NCBI RefSeq assembly: GCF_012489685.1
Contig: NC_080042.1
Location: 17,932,150-17,996,149, forward strand
DNA: 64,000 nucleotides
Reading direction: 5' to 3'
From: Lotus japonicus
Taxonomy: Eukaryota; Streptophyta; Magnoliopsida; Fabales; Fabaceae
Positions 10,567 to 22,142 of the stretch are shown here, piece by piece. Below the pieces are notes generated by a model. The model made no database searches. It was not told the DNA's origin and worked only from the letters and a program-made list of their open reading frames with translations. A program made the position numbers and the translations under genes. Within the stretch, counting starts at the first letter, position 1. The number at the start of each line of letters is the position of its first letter.

Positions 10567-12442
10567 CACTACTACAGAAAAGGCTTTTCGCCACGGTTCC
10601 GCACGCCCTTTCTCCACGGTTCAACCGTGGCGATAGCTAGCATGGCAATTGCTCAATTATCGGCGAACCGTGGCAATTGATTCGCCTCTTACCACAGGTC
10701 GTAAAGGGTAACCATGGCAATAGAGGCCACATATTGCCACGGTCAATCCCGTAACCGCGGCAATTGCCACGGTCAAGTGCGTAACCGTGGCATATGTGGA
10801 CTCTATTGCCACGGTTAAGAAACCGTTGTAATATGTAGTACATGCATAAAAGCCCAAGCTCCACAAAGACAAAGAGGATATATATTAAACTACACATGAG
10901 TATGTATAATTGATAAAGTCCAGTCTACATCAACAATAAGTCCCCGTGTCATCTTTGTTCCCTGCAATTCAGAATGAAAATAACAGTCCCTAGAAGCAGT
11001 TTAAATAGCTCAATTTCAACAGCTTTTTCATCACACATAACTAAATCACACAATTTCTATTAAAGCATAATTGCATGTTAGTTACAAGCTGGTTAAGTTT
11101 GTTAGTCAGTATCAATGTATATAGCAAAGCAAAATTGCCTTATACTCTAATAATTTCAATTCTCTTTAACAGTTAGATAACAATGCAAGTCTTTGTAAAG
11201 TTTATCAAACCACTTTGTTCAGCATTTTTCTCTCTTCTCCCCTTCTTTTTCACATACACAGGCTAGCTCAGGCTAGCTCTGAAATTTTGACCTGCAAATA
11301 AGTAATGTCTCGCTGCACTTCATGGAGCAATTGGTAAGCCAAATCATCCGGTACTTACTCTTGATCTGTCATGTTCCTTCTTTGGCTCGCATGGTCACAG
11401 TGAAGAGAATGATAACATTAGTTTCAGAAGAAAAACTAATAGTCTTAAAAGGAACAGATTCATAAATCAGCATATAAAAGTAACATTTGAATAGACTTTT
11501 CACCTTGGTTCATGAATAACGCATAGAATCAATTGAATAAGCTTCCCTGATGTCCAAACCCAATGAAAGAAACTATCAAACTAAATACATCTGAATAGGC
11601 ACAATCTAAAAATAGATTAAATCTCGCGAATTTTAAACCTGATTGAGTTTGAACCTAAAATTGGAAAGAAATGGCAGCAAATAAGAAAGAGATACAAACC
11701 TTGACACCTAAAGATGAAGCAGCAGAAATAGAGCGCCCTGAGATAGAGCTCAATCGATGAAGAACTATGGCTCGTGGGCGAGTATAGAGAGTGAAGGGGA
11801 ATCGCGAGAAGTGAAGAACTTTACAAGCGGATGGATCTTAGTGACCTCCAGGACCGGTCCACCGATCTTCTCTGAAGCGGTGGAAACCCTAGCCACATAC
11901 TGTCCCATCAGGTCGTCGAAGGAAATAATGGACGGATCCGTGGCCGCATCAGCGACGTCGCCACCTCCTCCTCCTCCCTGGAATCCGACGGATGGCGCCT
12001 CCAAACGCGCCACTGCCGATTCCAACCTCCCTGTCGGCTTCTCTTCCAACCTCTCTCTCCCGCGCTCTATTTCTGCTGAATGAACAATGCGATGAAACCG
12101 AATAGATCTGGTGCAAGCTGAAAGAACGAGAGGGAGAGGAGGGGTGATTACAGCGAATAGAGAGGGAAGGGGGGAACAGAGAGAACAAATCGAGCAGGAG
12201 AGAGGAAGAGAGGGAACAACGAGAAAGGTTAGGGTTTTTCTTTTCAGAAAAAATTGGAGAGTGGGAGGGAAAAAACGAGTGTACTGGGCTAAATCTATTG
12301 CCACGGTTCCTAAAAAAATTAATAAAATATTGTCCTCTTTTGCCACGGTTCCGTTTATAACCGTGGCAACAGAACTTTTGCCACGATTCCACCTATAACC
12401 GTGGCAATTGAGGCGTGGCAAAAGGTGATTTCTGTAGTAGTG
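10567..12442. mobile_element. Non-autonomous CACTA (En/Spm-type) transposon
   Basis: The element starts with CACTACTACAGAAA and ends with the exact reverse complement TTTCTGTAGTAGTG, flanked by AAT on both sides. The roughly 1.9-kb element has dense subterminal repeats of GCCACGG and CCGTGGC in both orientations at 10595-10820 and 12298-12420, the expected transposase-binding layout of CACTA ends. No transposase frame is present, so it would depend on an autonomous partner. The interior carries host-derived sequence (see 11834-12049). Confidence 0.93.
11834..12049 (-). pseudogene. Captured first coding segment of an adenylyl cyclase-associated protein (CAP) gene
   Basis: Read on the minus strand, about 72 codons match the N-terminus of plant CAP (cyclase-associated, actin-monomer-recycling protein). 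They include RLESAVARLEA, ATDPSIISFDDLMGQY and EKIGGPVLEVTKI. The codon expected to be the initiator Met before EEK is TTG (12047-12049). Similarity stops after EVTKI and the frame runs on into unrelated sequence to about 11765, as expected if only the first exon was captured. The 200 bp upstream on the minus strand (12050-12260) are CT/GA-rich and look like the captured 5' leader. The assignment comes from my memory of the family; the fragment cannot make a working CAP. Confidence 0.75.
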
Positions 12443-12445
12443 AAT

Positions 12446-14605
12446 GCCATCTACAAAAAGGTTGGTCCAAGATTTTTTACCACCACCACCAACCCGTCAA
12501 ACCATCTGATCTTATTCATTGTCCTTCTCCACATCATCGTTCTCATCCTCGTCCTCACTTCTACAATCATTCTACACACCGCCAACCATCGCACACGCAG
12601 AGGATGCATAAGCATTTTCTCCCTCTTACTCAGCATGGACCTGTGGAAACATTTTTCTTTCACTCAGTTAGAGATTCGCAGGATTTGAGTTAAAGAAACC
12701 TTATGTATTCACTTTCCTACTGGTGGATCTACAATTTAGAGACAATAGAGAAAATCGAGTGAGCGGCAAGGTAAGAGATCGTCAGTAATCACAACTCGCG
12801 AGTCAGGATCTCTGATTCTCACCTTTCCAGCAACAACATTTGTGAGATTTCGGACAGGAAAGCAAAGTGATGAGAGAACGAGAGATAGAGGTTGCGCTAA
12901 AATATTCAAGACAAAAGAACTTGTATTACAATTGCTTTTTCTAAGTAAATATACTTAGAAAATAAAACTTAAGAGTTGAAACATGTTGCACCGGAATAAA
13001 AGACACCAAAATATTAATATTCCGCACAAATGTAAAGTTTTATATTTAACTATATTTAACTGTATTATGTTAGTATTTTTTGAAATATTATGGTGGGGTT
13101 AGGGTGCAAGTGCACTCTAGGTCTTGCACCATGCAAGATCAAATTTAACCTATTATAACAGGTAATAGTTACCTGCTGATAAAAAAAAATTCATATTACA
13201 AATATACCCTTCTAAACTCTCCTAGAAAATCCAGATTACCCTTACCTCCATCTCCTTCACCCACGCTGCCAATATAGCATCCATCTTAACAACCCCATCA
13301 TGGTCATAATCCCCTCAATCCCACCTTCAAATTGATTCACGAACTCTTGGTTGTAAGTGGATTTCAAACCTCTTTCAAAATGACACATCAAGAGTAGCAA
13401 AGGATGCGTGTAATGCTATGTTCAACTTCTGCAACAAAATTATAAATTGAACACTGGGAGCAAACAACCTTCAATGGCATTAAAACATAACCCAGATTTT
13501 TCATCTCCTTCTCTTTCTCATCCTCTAGCCTCTTCACCTTTAACAACAGTGATCTAGAAATTTAAAAAACACATGAAAAAGAAAACTAAAATTAGATCTA
13601 AAACCTACCTAAAGTGAAACAAAAAGAAAATATTCAAAATTACAAGAGGAGAGAGATTTACAAAACCAGATCTGCTTTTCTTCCTTCTTCCCTTGAAACA
13701 AAGCGCAAAAACTGATCAAGAACATGAAATGCAAATGGAAGAAAACGTAGAGGAGTTGCAAATCAGCTTTTCTTCCTTCTTCTTCCCTTGAAATCCCCAA
13801 TTTTAAATAACCGCAAACAAAAATCCCAACCCAATACCATCACCTCTCATACTTATAATCTCCTTCCATAGCCAGATCTAGTGGTTTGCCGGAGATGGCG
13901 GCGGTTCGCTAGTAAAGTGGTTGAGAGACGGAGGAGCATCTGCTTCCAAATCAACCCTCAAAGTCCCTACTTTTTTCGATTCCTCCCCAATTTGATGGAG
14001 GAGCTTCAACGGCGCGACGATTGTTGGGTTTGAGATGAACAACGAGATGGAATGACAATGGTGGTGATGGTCTAAAGGTGCATCAGTGGCTTCGACCCAG
14101 TTAGTGGTGGCTGTTTTGGAAGAGACGCATCGAAGGAGCGATGGTTCTAGTATCCGGATCTGTGTGTTGGGGTTACTTTCTGGCTTGGTTGATGAAGTAT
14201 TGGTTTAGGACCCAGGAGAAGGATCTGGTTTGGTTATGGGTTGGGTGGCTATGGTGATTGGTCCTTGTCATTGGGGTTTTTGGTTTGAAGGTTTGGGTTG
14301 CCAGGTTTAGAAAGGTTGGGTATGGTGGAAACGACAGGAAGAAAGTTGGCAGAGGGGGTGGTGTTCTGATCGGAGTGCTCCGGTGCGACAAAGGGTGGTG
14401 GCTGGCCGTGTAAGGGTGGTTGCCGAGCTTGGAGGAGATGAGAAAAGGTGACAACACAAATGGAAGAGGAGAGGGCATTAGAGTCAAAAACAAAATTTTA
14501 ATTAAAATAATGTATATATAAAAATTAAGGTTTAACAAGTTAAAGGTATGACATCTAAATGGAATATTCCATTTGTGTGGTTGTGAAGACCTCTTGCACC
14601 GGTGC
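12446..14605. other. Intergenic DNA without a recognisable gene
   Basis: No coding family is recognised. The stretch 12945-13010 shares words (ACTTAAGAGT, ACATGTTGCAC) with 16318-16390, showing a dispersed repeat on both sides of this region. A motif CTTTTCTTCCTTCTTC is repeated at about 13677 and 13769. A GC-richer block (13870-14460) has no supported frame. Confidence 0.35.
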
Positions 14606-15198
14606 TGGATGGCAACGGGTAGGATTGGGCACGGGTTTTACAATTACCAAACCCAAACCCAAATCCCAGAACCCAAACCCAAACCCAAACACAAACTTTA
14701 TGGGCGATAAAATGAAATCCATGCCCAAATCCATTGGGTTTCGGATTTACCCGAAACCCAAACTCAAACCCATTAGTTACGTAGCAACTCAATCTAGAAC
14801 TTACTTTCATATAAAAAAAAGTGAAATTCATAGAAAGAAAAAAAAAACAAATACTATTCATCATCCTCATCCATCACTAAAGTGAGATAACATTAGTATA
14901 GAGTTTACTTTCTCAAACAAACAAAAGTACAATTAATCATCAAACACTAAGAACAAAGTTTATAAATATATATATGTATGAGGGTTTTTTTGTAATTTTA
15001 TGTTTCAGGTATCTTTGGGTTCGGGTTTGGGCGGGTATGGACACGAATTTAACTAATACCAAACCCAAACCCATAAATGGCTACAGTAACGGGCAAAACC
15101 CAAACCCAAACCCAAATCCAGTCAACTCGGATTTTGCCCGTCAAATCGGATCGAGTTGGGGCGGGTACCCATGGGTTTGGGCAAAATTGCCATCCCTA
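14606..15198. mobile_element. hAT-like miniature element with CCCAAA repeats
   Basis: The left end GGATGGCAACGGGT matches the inverted right end TTGCCATCCCTA, the TAGGGATGGCAA type of terminus common in plant hAT-like elements. GGTGC lies directly outside both ends (within CACCGGTGC and CTACGGTGC), consistent with an eroded 8-bp target duplication. The interior has runs of ACCCAAACCC near both ends and is AT-rich in the middle. There is no transposase. Confidence 0.55.
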
Positions 15199-15407
15199 CG
15201 GTGCAATACCTATTGTGTATTGCACCTTATACTCCACCAAATATTATCACATTAATAATGTTTTAAGATTTCTTAAACTATTTTCTAAATTTACATTATT
15301 TCAATTCGTATTTGTAATATAATTTCAAGGGTAAAATAAAGAACTATAACAATCTAAGAGTGGAATAAACATATCAAAGAAAAAATATGGAATAACTATT
15401 TACATGT

Positions 15408-15966
15408 CAGATGGCAATGGGTTTCGGACCCATTGGGTACCCGCTAAAAATACTCACAATGGGTAGGGTAAAAATCCGCTAGATGGGTATGGGGTCAGGT
15501 ATGAGTAATTACCCGCAAAAAATAGTGGGTACGAGTGCAGGTATGGGTACAATAGTACCAAACTCGCCCCATACCCGCACACACTTTATTAATTATTTTT
15601 AATATATATACACATTTCTAAGTATATATATTAACAAATTTAATTAGAGTTATAGCTTACTCTTTAAAGTCAATGATTTTACTTGTTAAACATTTGGGGA
15701 TTTTGATAGTCTTTTGCATTTTTTATTAATGCTCTTTATTTTATCATAGTAGTTATATTATTTTCTATTGGAAAATGAAAATTATATTTTTGTTAACTAA
15801 GTTGCGGGTAATGGGTACGGACATATAGGTACACAGAGGGCATGGGGATTGACAATCAAATTGCTACCCACGTGGGTATGAGAACGAGTACGGGTAACTT
15901 TTAAAAACGCGGGTACAGGGATGGGTACTATAGTACCCTACCCAAACCCTACACATTGCTATCCTA
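15408..15966. mobile_element. Second hAT-like miniature element
   Basis: The ends AGATGGCAATGGGT and ACATTGCTATCCTA are imperfect inverted repeats of the same type as the element 200 bp upstream. GGGTACCCGC/GGGTA words cluster near both ends. The flanks (ACATGTCA and ACGTGAAA) are only partly alike, so the target duplication is uncertain. No coding capacity. Confidence 0.45.
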
Positions 15967-16407
15967 ACGTGAAAGTAATTTAACATTTAAATTGTTAAAA
16001 GAAATCTTTTAATTTTTATGAATTTTTTCGAGAAATAAAAGAGATTTACTATCAATTAAAAGGTGTAAACAACCCCCTCACGTAAGAAATGAGTAAAATA
16101 GAACCACAAAGCCGCAGGAAACAAAAATTGCCAACCTACTAAAAGAAAACAAAAAAAAAGGGGTAAAAACTAAAATTTAATAAAAAACATCATGCCAGGG
16201 ATAAACTCCGAAAACCCGCCACAACCAACCTAAAAAGGCGAAGACTCCTAAAGGCAAGCTGGCCAATTCTTGTTAAATTCATCCTCGAGTCAACGTATGC
16301 CTATAGAGTTTCTTAAAATTATTTTATGAGTAAATATATTTAAAAAGAACAACTTAAGAGTGATAACATGTTGCACAAGGATTAAAATTATACTAAAGTT
16401 TCTTCTA
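15967..16407. other. No recognisable gene; carries a dispersed repeat segment
   Basis: AT-rich DNA. The part at 16318-16390 is related to 12945-13010 in the same orientation. Confidence 0.3.
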
Positions 16408-17652
16408 TTTTTTTTTTCTAAAATGGAATGAATATTATTAAAGAAGGCCTGAGCCAAAAACACTCGCCATGAACAAAGTACAAGCTCATATGAGCGTCTA
16501 CAAAAAGATCCAAGTACAGCCAAAAGTGTACTGGAAACCCACCTCCAACCCGCAGTGGTATAAAAGAAAGATCCTAAGGTAGAACCTCATTAAAATTTTG
16601 CTAGGAAAAACCCAATGGGATAAAAACCTAGCAAGGAAAAAGAGTACCACTAACTTGGAGTCACCATCCTGCTCCAGTACAAAACAAACAAGATACATCA
16701 TGGTCTCTAAAAATGAGCCTTGGTAAACATAGGTAAAGTAAAACTAATAAAGCACACGGCTTCTAGTACACAAGCAGCACGGGCACATCAAAAACATCAT
16801 CAGCATGTTTCGCTCCTTATCAACTGTAACAAATCTGGACTCCATTCCTCCTACTGTCATTCTGTCTATGCCCGACCCCAAGCGGCCACCATACCCAAAA
16901 TTGCCCAGCATACTACTCTCCCAACATGACACCCCTCTCTCCTTCTGCTTGCATAACGGAACTGCTCCTACTGCAGCAGCACCACTCCGGTATCACCTTG
17001 TCCGCACCCTCTTTAGCCAACTGATCGGCCTTTCCATTAGCCTCCCGTAGCACATGAGACACTCTAAGACAGTCCACCTCCTCCCTTATCCCATCAATGG
17101 CCTGCAACTCATTCAAAAGCTTCCATGGCCTCACATCTGGCCTCATCACCCACCCAACAGCCAATGTGGAATCACTTTCCACCCAAACATGACGAAAGCC
17201 AAACTCCTTGCAAAAATCCATAGCTGCCCGAATAGCATGCACCTCTGCCTCATGCGCATACAAAACCCATATTGACTTAGAAAAAATCCCAGGATCTCTC
17301 CCCTCCAATCACGCAAAACACCATCAATACTAGCCAGACCTAGTGAACCCAGCGCAACCCCATCCACATTAAACTTGAGCACCCCCACCTCCGGCACACA
17401 CCACTCCACCACCAGACGAGGCTTTTGAAATCATAAATCCCATAGGAACACTCCAAATTTGCAGCCCTCACCCACCAAAAAACTTTTGCAGCGTGGTCAT
17501 CCCACACTTGATCCAACTGTAGTGTCTTTCCATGAAAGATAACAACATTCCTCTCCAGCCATATAGTCCAGTCCAGTGCATATGGTATGAGGCTCCAGAA
17601 CACCCCCTTCTGTATGGTTACGCAACGATTCCCACTATTGCAACAATAATTC
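16408..17652 (-). mobile_element. LINE 3' part, truncated by a Ty3/gypsy insertion
   Basis: On the minus strand the segment ends in an A-run (T-run 16417-16408 on plus) preceded by an untranslated tail with the phrase CCTTCTTTAATAATATTC, typical of plant LINEs. Upstream lie a zinc-binding RT-C-terminal-like segment (ALDWTIWLERNVVIFHGK, about 17560) and an RNase H domain. The upstream side is cut at 17652, exactly where the long gypsy LTR starts, so reverse transcriptase and ORF1 are absent from this copy. Confidence 0.75.
16913..17603 (-). pseudogene. LINE RNase H-like domain, frameshifted
   Basis: Three overlapping minus-strand frames together give the C-terminal part of a LINE polyprotein. 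The first (17603-17340) carries the post-RT segment with DWTIWLERNVVIF. The second (17412-17146) has the RNase H start LKFNVDGVALGSLG, where the first catalytic Asp follows FNV. The third (17308-16913) has AEVHAIRAAMDFC, WVESDSTLAV and HVLREANGKADQLAKEG, matching the later Glu, Asp and His/Asp-containing motifs of the plant RVT_3/RNase H family. At least two frameshifts separate these pieces, so no functional enzyme can be made. The RNase H would have removed the RNA strand during target-primed reverse transcription. Confidence 0.75.
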
Positions 17653-18206
17653 TGTTACACCCCGATTTCGGTGGCGTCACTTTAGTAACCAAAAAGAAAA
17701 TAAAAGGCGGAAAAACGTGAATATTTTTTTTTTCGATAATTGTTTTAAGTAAATAAAAGACTTGTCGAATTAAGGACGTATCAACGAAAGATAAACATGA
17801 CTAATATACAGATATATATACAACCCCCACAGTAAGTAGCATGCTACGTCACTAGTAATCCTCCAGTGACGGAAAGTAGTGTCTGTCGGCAAATATGTAC
17901 AGAACAAAATATAAGGTCAGTATTCTCAATACAGTCCTCCAACGAAAGTAGGTCAGCCCAAAAACAGCCCGAAGACCTCCTAGTCCGACCAACTCCCTGT
18001 GACTCCCGTAAAGAGAACCACACAAAAAGCTAAAGGTCGGGGACCTACCCTGCCCCAAAATGAGAAAACTGAAGATCAGAGCCACGACGCTACTCCTACC
18101 CTAATCCTGACTAGAGGAGTACAACACACCACTCCCAACTACACATCACCATGATCGTCGTCTGAATCTGAATCCAAGACGATGAGGTCTATGATTGCAT
18201 CGGTCC

Positions 18207-18608
18207 TCACAGCTGGTACGGCGGGTACTGTACCCGATCCCAAATCAACAGCAGCCGCGACAGTGGGTGAGCTAGAATCATATGAAGTCCCTCCTCCGAA
18301 GGGTCCTCCTCGTCCTCAGGCGACGGTGGTGGTGGTACTACAACTCTAGGGCCACAGTGCACGCCCGGTGGTAGGTTAAAGCTGACGGTGTGGCGTCTCA
18401 AGACTCCGTGCGTCAAGTTTCCCATTCTGTCGACGCGATCCTCCATTATTCGCCCCGTATAAATAGCTCGGTGACCGGCGGGGTCGACCATCCATGTGCC
18501 CGGGGTGTCCGTATCCAACAACTCAAACCTAGTCCCCCCCGAAGGGACGACCATCTCGAACCAATCGGCCATCGACATCTGACAAAAAGGGCATACATAG
18601 CCCCCCAT
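18207..18608 (-). pseudogene. LTR-encoded ORF in the 3' LTR of A (frameshifted copy)
   Basis: The minus-strand frame encodes the conserved LTR protein found also at 26777-27259: MSMADWFEMV, a GTRFELLDTD segment, DPAGHRAIYTGRIMEDRVDR and FNLPPGVHCGP, then a Pro/Glu/Asp-rich linker. Compared with the 5' LTR copy, 13 bases are missing near 18290. The frame shifts there and loses the acidic C-terminal tail. The frame is in the sense direction of the element and lies about 2.3 kb downstream of the LTR TATA box. The function is unknown. Confidence 0.6.
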
Positions 18609-18658
18609 ACACAGGTAGCACGCGCAAGGGTCAACTCAAGAATTACATAATAGTACAT

Positions 18659-20943
18659 CCAATACGCAAATTTTAAGTAGTAGCCCCATAGGCTTAGATA
18701 TGAATGACGACATTATAAATTGTATATCCTGCCAAATAAGAATAAATAACATTTGCTGGCAATTAACATATCTCAAACAGTGTTAATAGGTAACAGATAC
18801 AATCAGCAACTAAATCAGCATGAATGGTGCATGAAATGCAAATGCTAAGGAACAAGATGCAATCCGGAGGGATGGGCACCATTGAGTGAGCCCTAACACC
18901 AGCCACGGTGGGACCATTTCTGCTCGGGCGTCTCTTATGCCAAACAAAATGTAGTCAGATCAGCAGTGAACCCGTAGGTCTGCCATTTTCGTCTGCTACT
19001 AAGAATCACCGCAATGTTCTTATGTGGAAATCCGGGTCTTATGACCATTTTAGAATCCACCGAGGTCCGGCATCCCACCGTGTATTAACCTCAAAATGTG
19101 TGCATGAATGCAAAGTGATTAGCCAATCAACGTCTCCGACCTCACTCGTCACGTCGTCACGTGTTCTAGCTAACTTATTGTCTCTAAAAAGAATACCCTA
19201 AGGTAAATGTCGATTCTGCGACAAAAGACAATTAATTATGAAAAGAGTGCAATCACTCGTGATAACTTCTCGAGTTATCCGACTCATCTCCATCCGATGG
19301 TCAAAAAATGCTCAGCGAGCAAAGAGTACCAATGTACTTGGAACTTATAGTTCCCCGGCTTATCCTTTAGATAGCCAAACAATAAACTGCTCATCGAGCA
19401 AAAGAGTATCAACATAGTCGGAAACTTATTAGTTCCCCAAAACTTGGACTCGGCTACACTTCTCATTTTCCAAAACTAATATTCAAGTCCTAAGCTCTTA
19501 TTTGAGATTGTGATCATTATTTAAAGGTTCAGAGGTTGTTTAGTGTCTTATGAATTTTCCTTGTAAAATAGTTTCCATTTAGTTTTTATCTCTAATCTTA
19601 TGAGTTTAAAAGATCCCATAATCCCAAGTAATTCCCAGAGAAGGTCTCGATCCATTAAAACAATAACAAGGCCAGAACCTCCGTTCGTCCCGTCAAACTT
19701 TCCCAAAATCTCATGATGAGTGTGGCATAACTGCCCGTTATCCTCACTCTGACGTACAACAGATATATGTGTAATTTCATAATCAAAGTACACAATCCAA
19801 CAGTCATGGCACATATATCAACACATCCTAGATTAATCATTTAGCACATAGCATGTAGATCAATATCAACACATCCTAGATTAACCATTTAGCACATAAC
19901 ATGTGAATCAATATCAAAAACAATTCCAGCGATAAATGATTATCATTGTCAGTCGAAGCCTCAGAAAACATTTCCCAGTCAATCACAATTAAGTGCATAA
20001 ACAATAAATCAAGTCGAATTCGTCGATACCTAAAGCATTATCTAGTATTCAGTGAGTAGCCCTCACCTGTAGGTTTTCCAGCTTGCTCCTCGAACTTTCC
20101 TTCACAATCTTCTTCCTCAACTCCACAAAGTTCCTCAAACGAACCTTAGGCAAATTCACAGAAATCAATCACAATGAGTCAGAAACTCAGCAAACAATAA
20201 GTACTAGGGTTTCACGAAACATTATAAACTCCGAAGTACGACAATCTAACGCGTTAAGACAAGTTTTCGAAAAACGAAATTTTCCTCCCCCCTAGGAGTG
20301 CTCTCAGCCACACATCATAATTGTGTGCGCCGATTTTTCTTCGATCAAACTTGGTTCCTAGGTTATCATTAGTCGTAACTAAGACGAATCTAAGCTTAGA
20401 AAAATTTTCGGATCGAAAACTGTCGCAGGGGTATTTTGGTCAATATTTTCTGCTCAGAATTTCAAAACTGGATTTTCGAAAAACAAATTGGATGGGGACG
20501 TTACCAACGACGTTTATGACGACTAATCCTACTAGCGCTAAGCTAAGTCGTGAGTTTTCAGCTTAAAGGATGAGTCTTTGTCTAGAAATGGGTTTTTCCA
20601 ACAGAAATGAATTCCGGCGGCATTTCGGCGACATTCGGCAAAATGTAATCCGCTAAACACGCTCATGGGCATGCAGGGAATAAGTTTAGACAGAGAAATC
20701 GAGTTATTTGGACAGTTTTACAAAAAGCTCAAAACTTTGAGCACAGAAAGACATAGAGAAAGACGACAGAATTGACAATCAGAAGTGAGAGATGGTATCT
20801 ACACCTCGAAGTCTTCGATTAGCAACGAACGGTGCAGCAATCGGGCAAGAAACGGCGAAAATCACTTCCTCCTCCTTCTCCTCCTATGCTCGCGGGTTTT
20901 GGGTGAAAATGGGTGAGTTTTTTGAAAATTTTTCATTTTCTAG
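18659..20943 (-). other. R/U5 part of the A 3' LTR, no coding
   Basis: Between the LTR ORF and the TATA box the LTR holds no conserved frame. The stretch 18630-19300 is the part that reappears in the fold-back region (40725-41043 direct, 41228-41907 inverted), and 19900-19990 matches the right LTR of B near 38210-38270. Confidence 0.6.
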
Positions 20944-20953
20944 CTATTTATAG
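20944..20953 (-). promoter_or_regulatory. LTR TATA box of element A
   Basis: Minus-strand CTATAAATAG, conserved at the same LTR position in both LTRs of B (27986-27995 and 37939-37948). It most likely sets the transcription start of the element. Confidence 0.7.
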
Positions 20954-21658
20954 GTTTTGGAAAATTTGGAAAAATGAAAATTTCGCGATTCCGATTTTTC
21001 CTGCGTATTCCTCGGAGAATTCTAAGATAGATTATGGCGACAGAATTCCAAAACTCAAAACAGGTTTCTTGGAATTAAATCAAACGATCAAAAGTCGGTG
21101 TAAATCGATTTTACCCGAAAAACTACTTTTTGCTGTTGATGTCGGATGAGAAAACTTCGTTCTGAAGAAAGATTCAAAACATCGATAGAAATAGGTGTAT
21201 GCGTGTGGAATCTTCGTTTGAAGCTCCGAATAGAAAAAGTTTTCATCGTCCGTTGATTTTAGGTTTCTTGAAATATTAGTGATTTAGTTTTAGCAAACTT
21301 CTGAGTATTGGAATTTGACGTTCGTACATTCTAGGGTTTCGTATCGAAACGCTTGTTTATAGACCAATAAGAGAAGTTCTAACACTTCTCTGAAGATTTT
21401 TGGAATTAGTTTCCATCGTGTCTTTAAGTGTAAATTAGCTATTTACTAGCGCTCTTGCTCTAGGTTTAAGCGAATACTAATCGTGCTATAACTTTTATCG
21501 ACTTTGATACAATCCTTAGCTTTTTCTTGAACTTTCTCCTTCACAAATTTATTCCATTCAATAAACACTTGTTCAGGTTTTCCTTCACGTTACATCAAAC
21601 TAATCGTGAATAGGAATTTCATTTGGTTTATTCCAAACTTAAAAACTTGGGTCTCACA

Positions 21659-21680
21659 TTACTACCCTCCAAAAAGAAAG
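21659..21680 (-). other. Polypurine tract of element A
   Basis: Directly inside the 3' LTR the minus strand reads GGAGGGTAGTAA just before TGTGAGACCC. The same tract precedes the right LTR of B. It primes plus-strand DNA synthesis. Confidence 0.75.
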
Positions 21681-21695
21681 TTTCGACCTCGAAAC

Positions 21696-22142
21696 TTAAG
21701 GTTCAGCAAAAAGTTCCGGATACTGTTCCTTGATCTTTCCCTTCAGCTCCCATGTTGCATCACCAGTGTCCTTGTTCCAAATGACTTTCACCAACACAAT
21801 CTCTTTTCCCCTCAATTGTTTTATCCTTGTGTCACCAATGCTAATTGGCGGCGTCTCAAAAGATAGGTCATCCTTCAACTCGATGTCATCAAGCTCGATA
21901 ACATGCGTCGGATCCGCAATATACTTCCTCAGTTGCGACACATGAAACACATCGTGAATGTTTGATAAAAATGGTGGTAGTGCAATCTGGTAAGCAACTG
22001 GTCCTATACGACGAGTAATCTGGTAAGGTCCAATAAACTTTGGTGTAAGTTTCCTTGACTTAATCGCTCGTCCAACTCCTGTAGTCTGCGTAACTCGCAG
22101 AAACACATGATCTCCTTCTTCAAATTCTAGAGTTCTGCGCCT
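21696..22142 (-). pseudogene. Integrase C-terminus and chromodomain of element A
   Basis: About 136 residues after an in-frame TAG. The segment begins with the integrase C-terminal fold ([32 protein letters not shown]) and ends in a chromodomain-like module containing IVLVKVIWNKDTGDATWEL and KIKEQYPELF. In chromoviruses this module steers integration to particular chromatin. The stop (TAG at 22143-22145) replaces a Gln codon found in element B, so the module is cut off from the catalytic integrase in this copy. Confidence 0.85.

Larger units (their letters stand above)
17653..21658 (-). repeat. 3' LTR of element A (about 4.0 kb)
   Basis: It begins on the plus strand with TGTTACACCCCGATTTCGG and ends with GGGTCTCACA. 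It is near-identical to 26292-27280 over the first kilobase. It contains a TATA box (20944-20953, minus) and an LTR-encoded ORF (18207-18608, minus). The TATA position implies a U3 of about 700 bp and a very long R-U5 of about 3.2 kb. Confidence 0.9.

Noticed and set aside
11765..12421. A 218-codon minus-strand host gene
   Set aside because: It spans CACTA subterminal repeats and untranslated-looking CT-rich sequence; only the 72-codon CAP-like part (11834-12049) has support.
14650..15120. Telomere-like repeats
   Set aside because: The unit is ACCCAA/CCCAAA, not the plant CCCTAAA repeat, and lies within the inverted ends of a small transposon.
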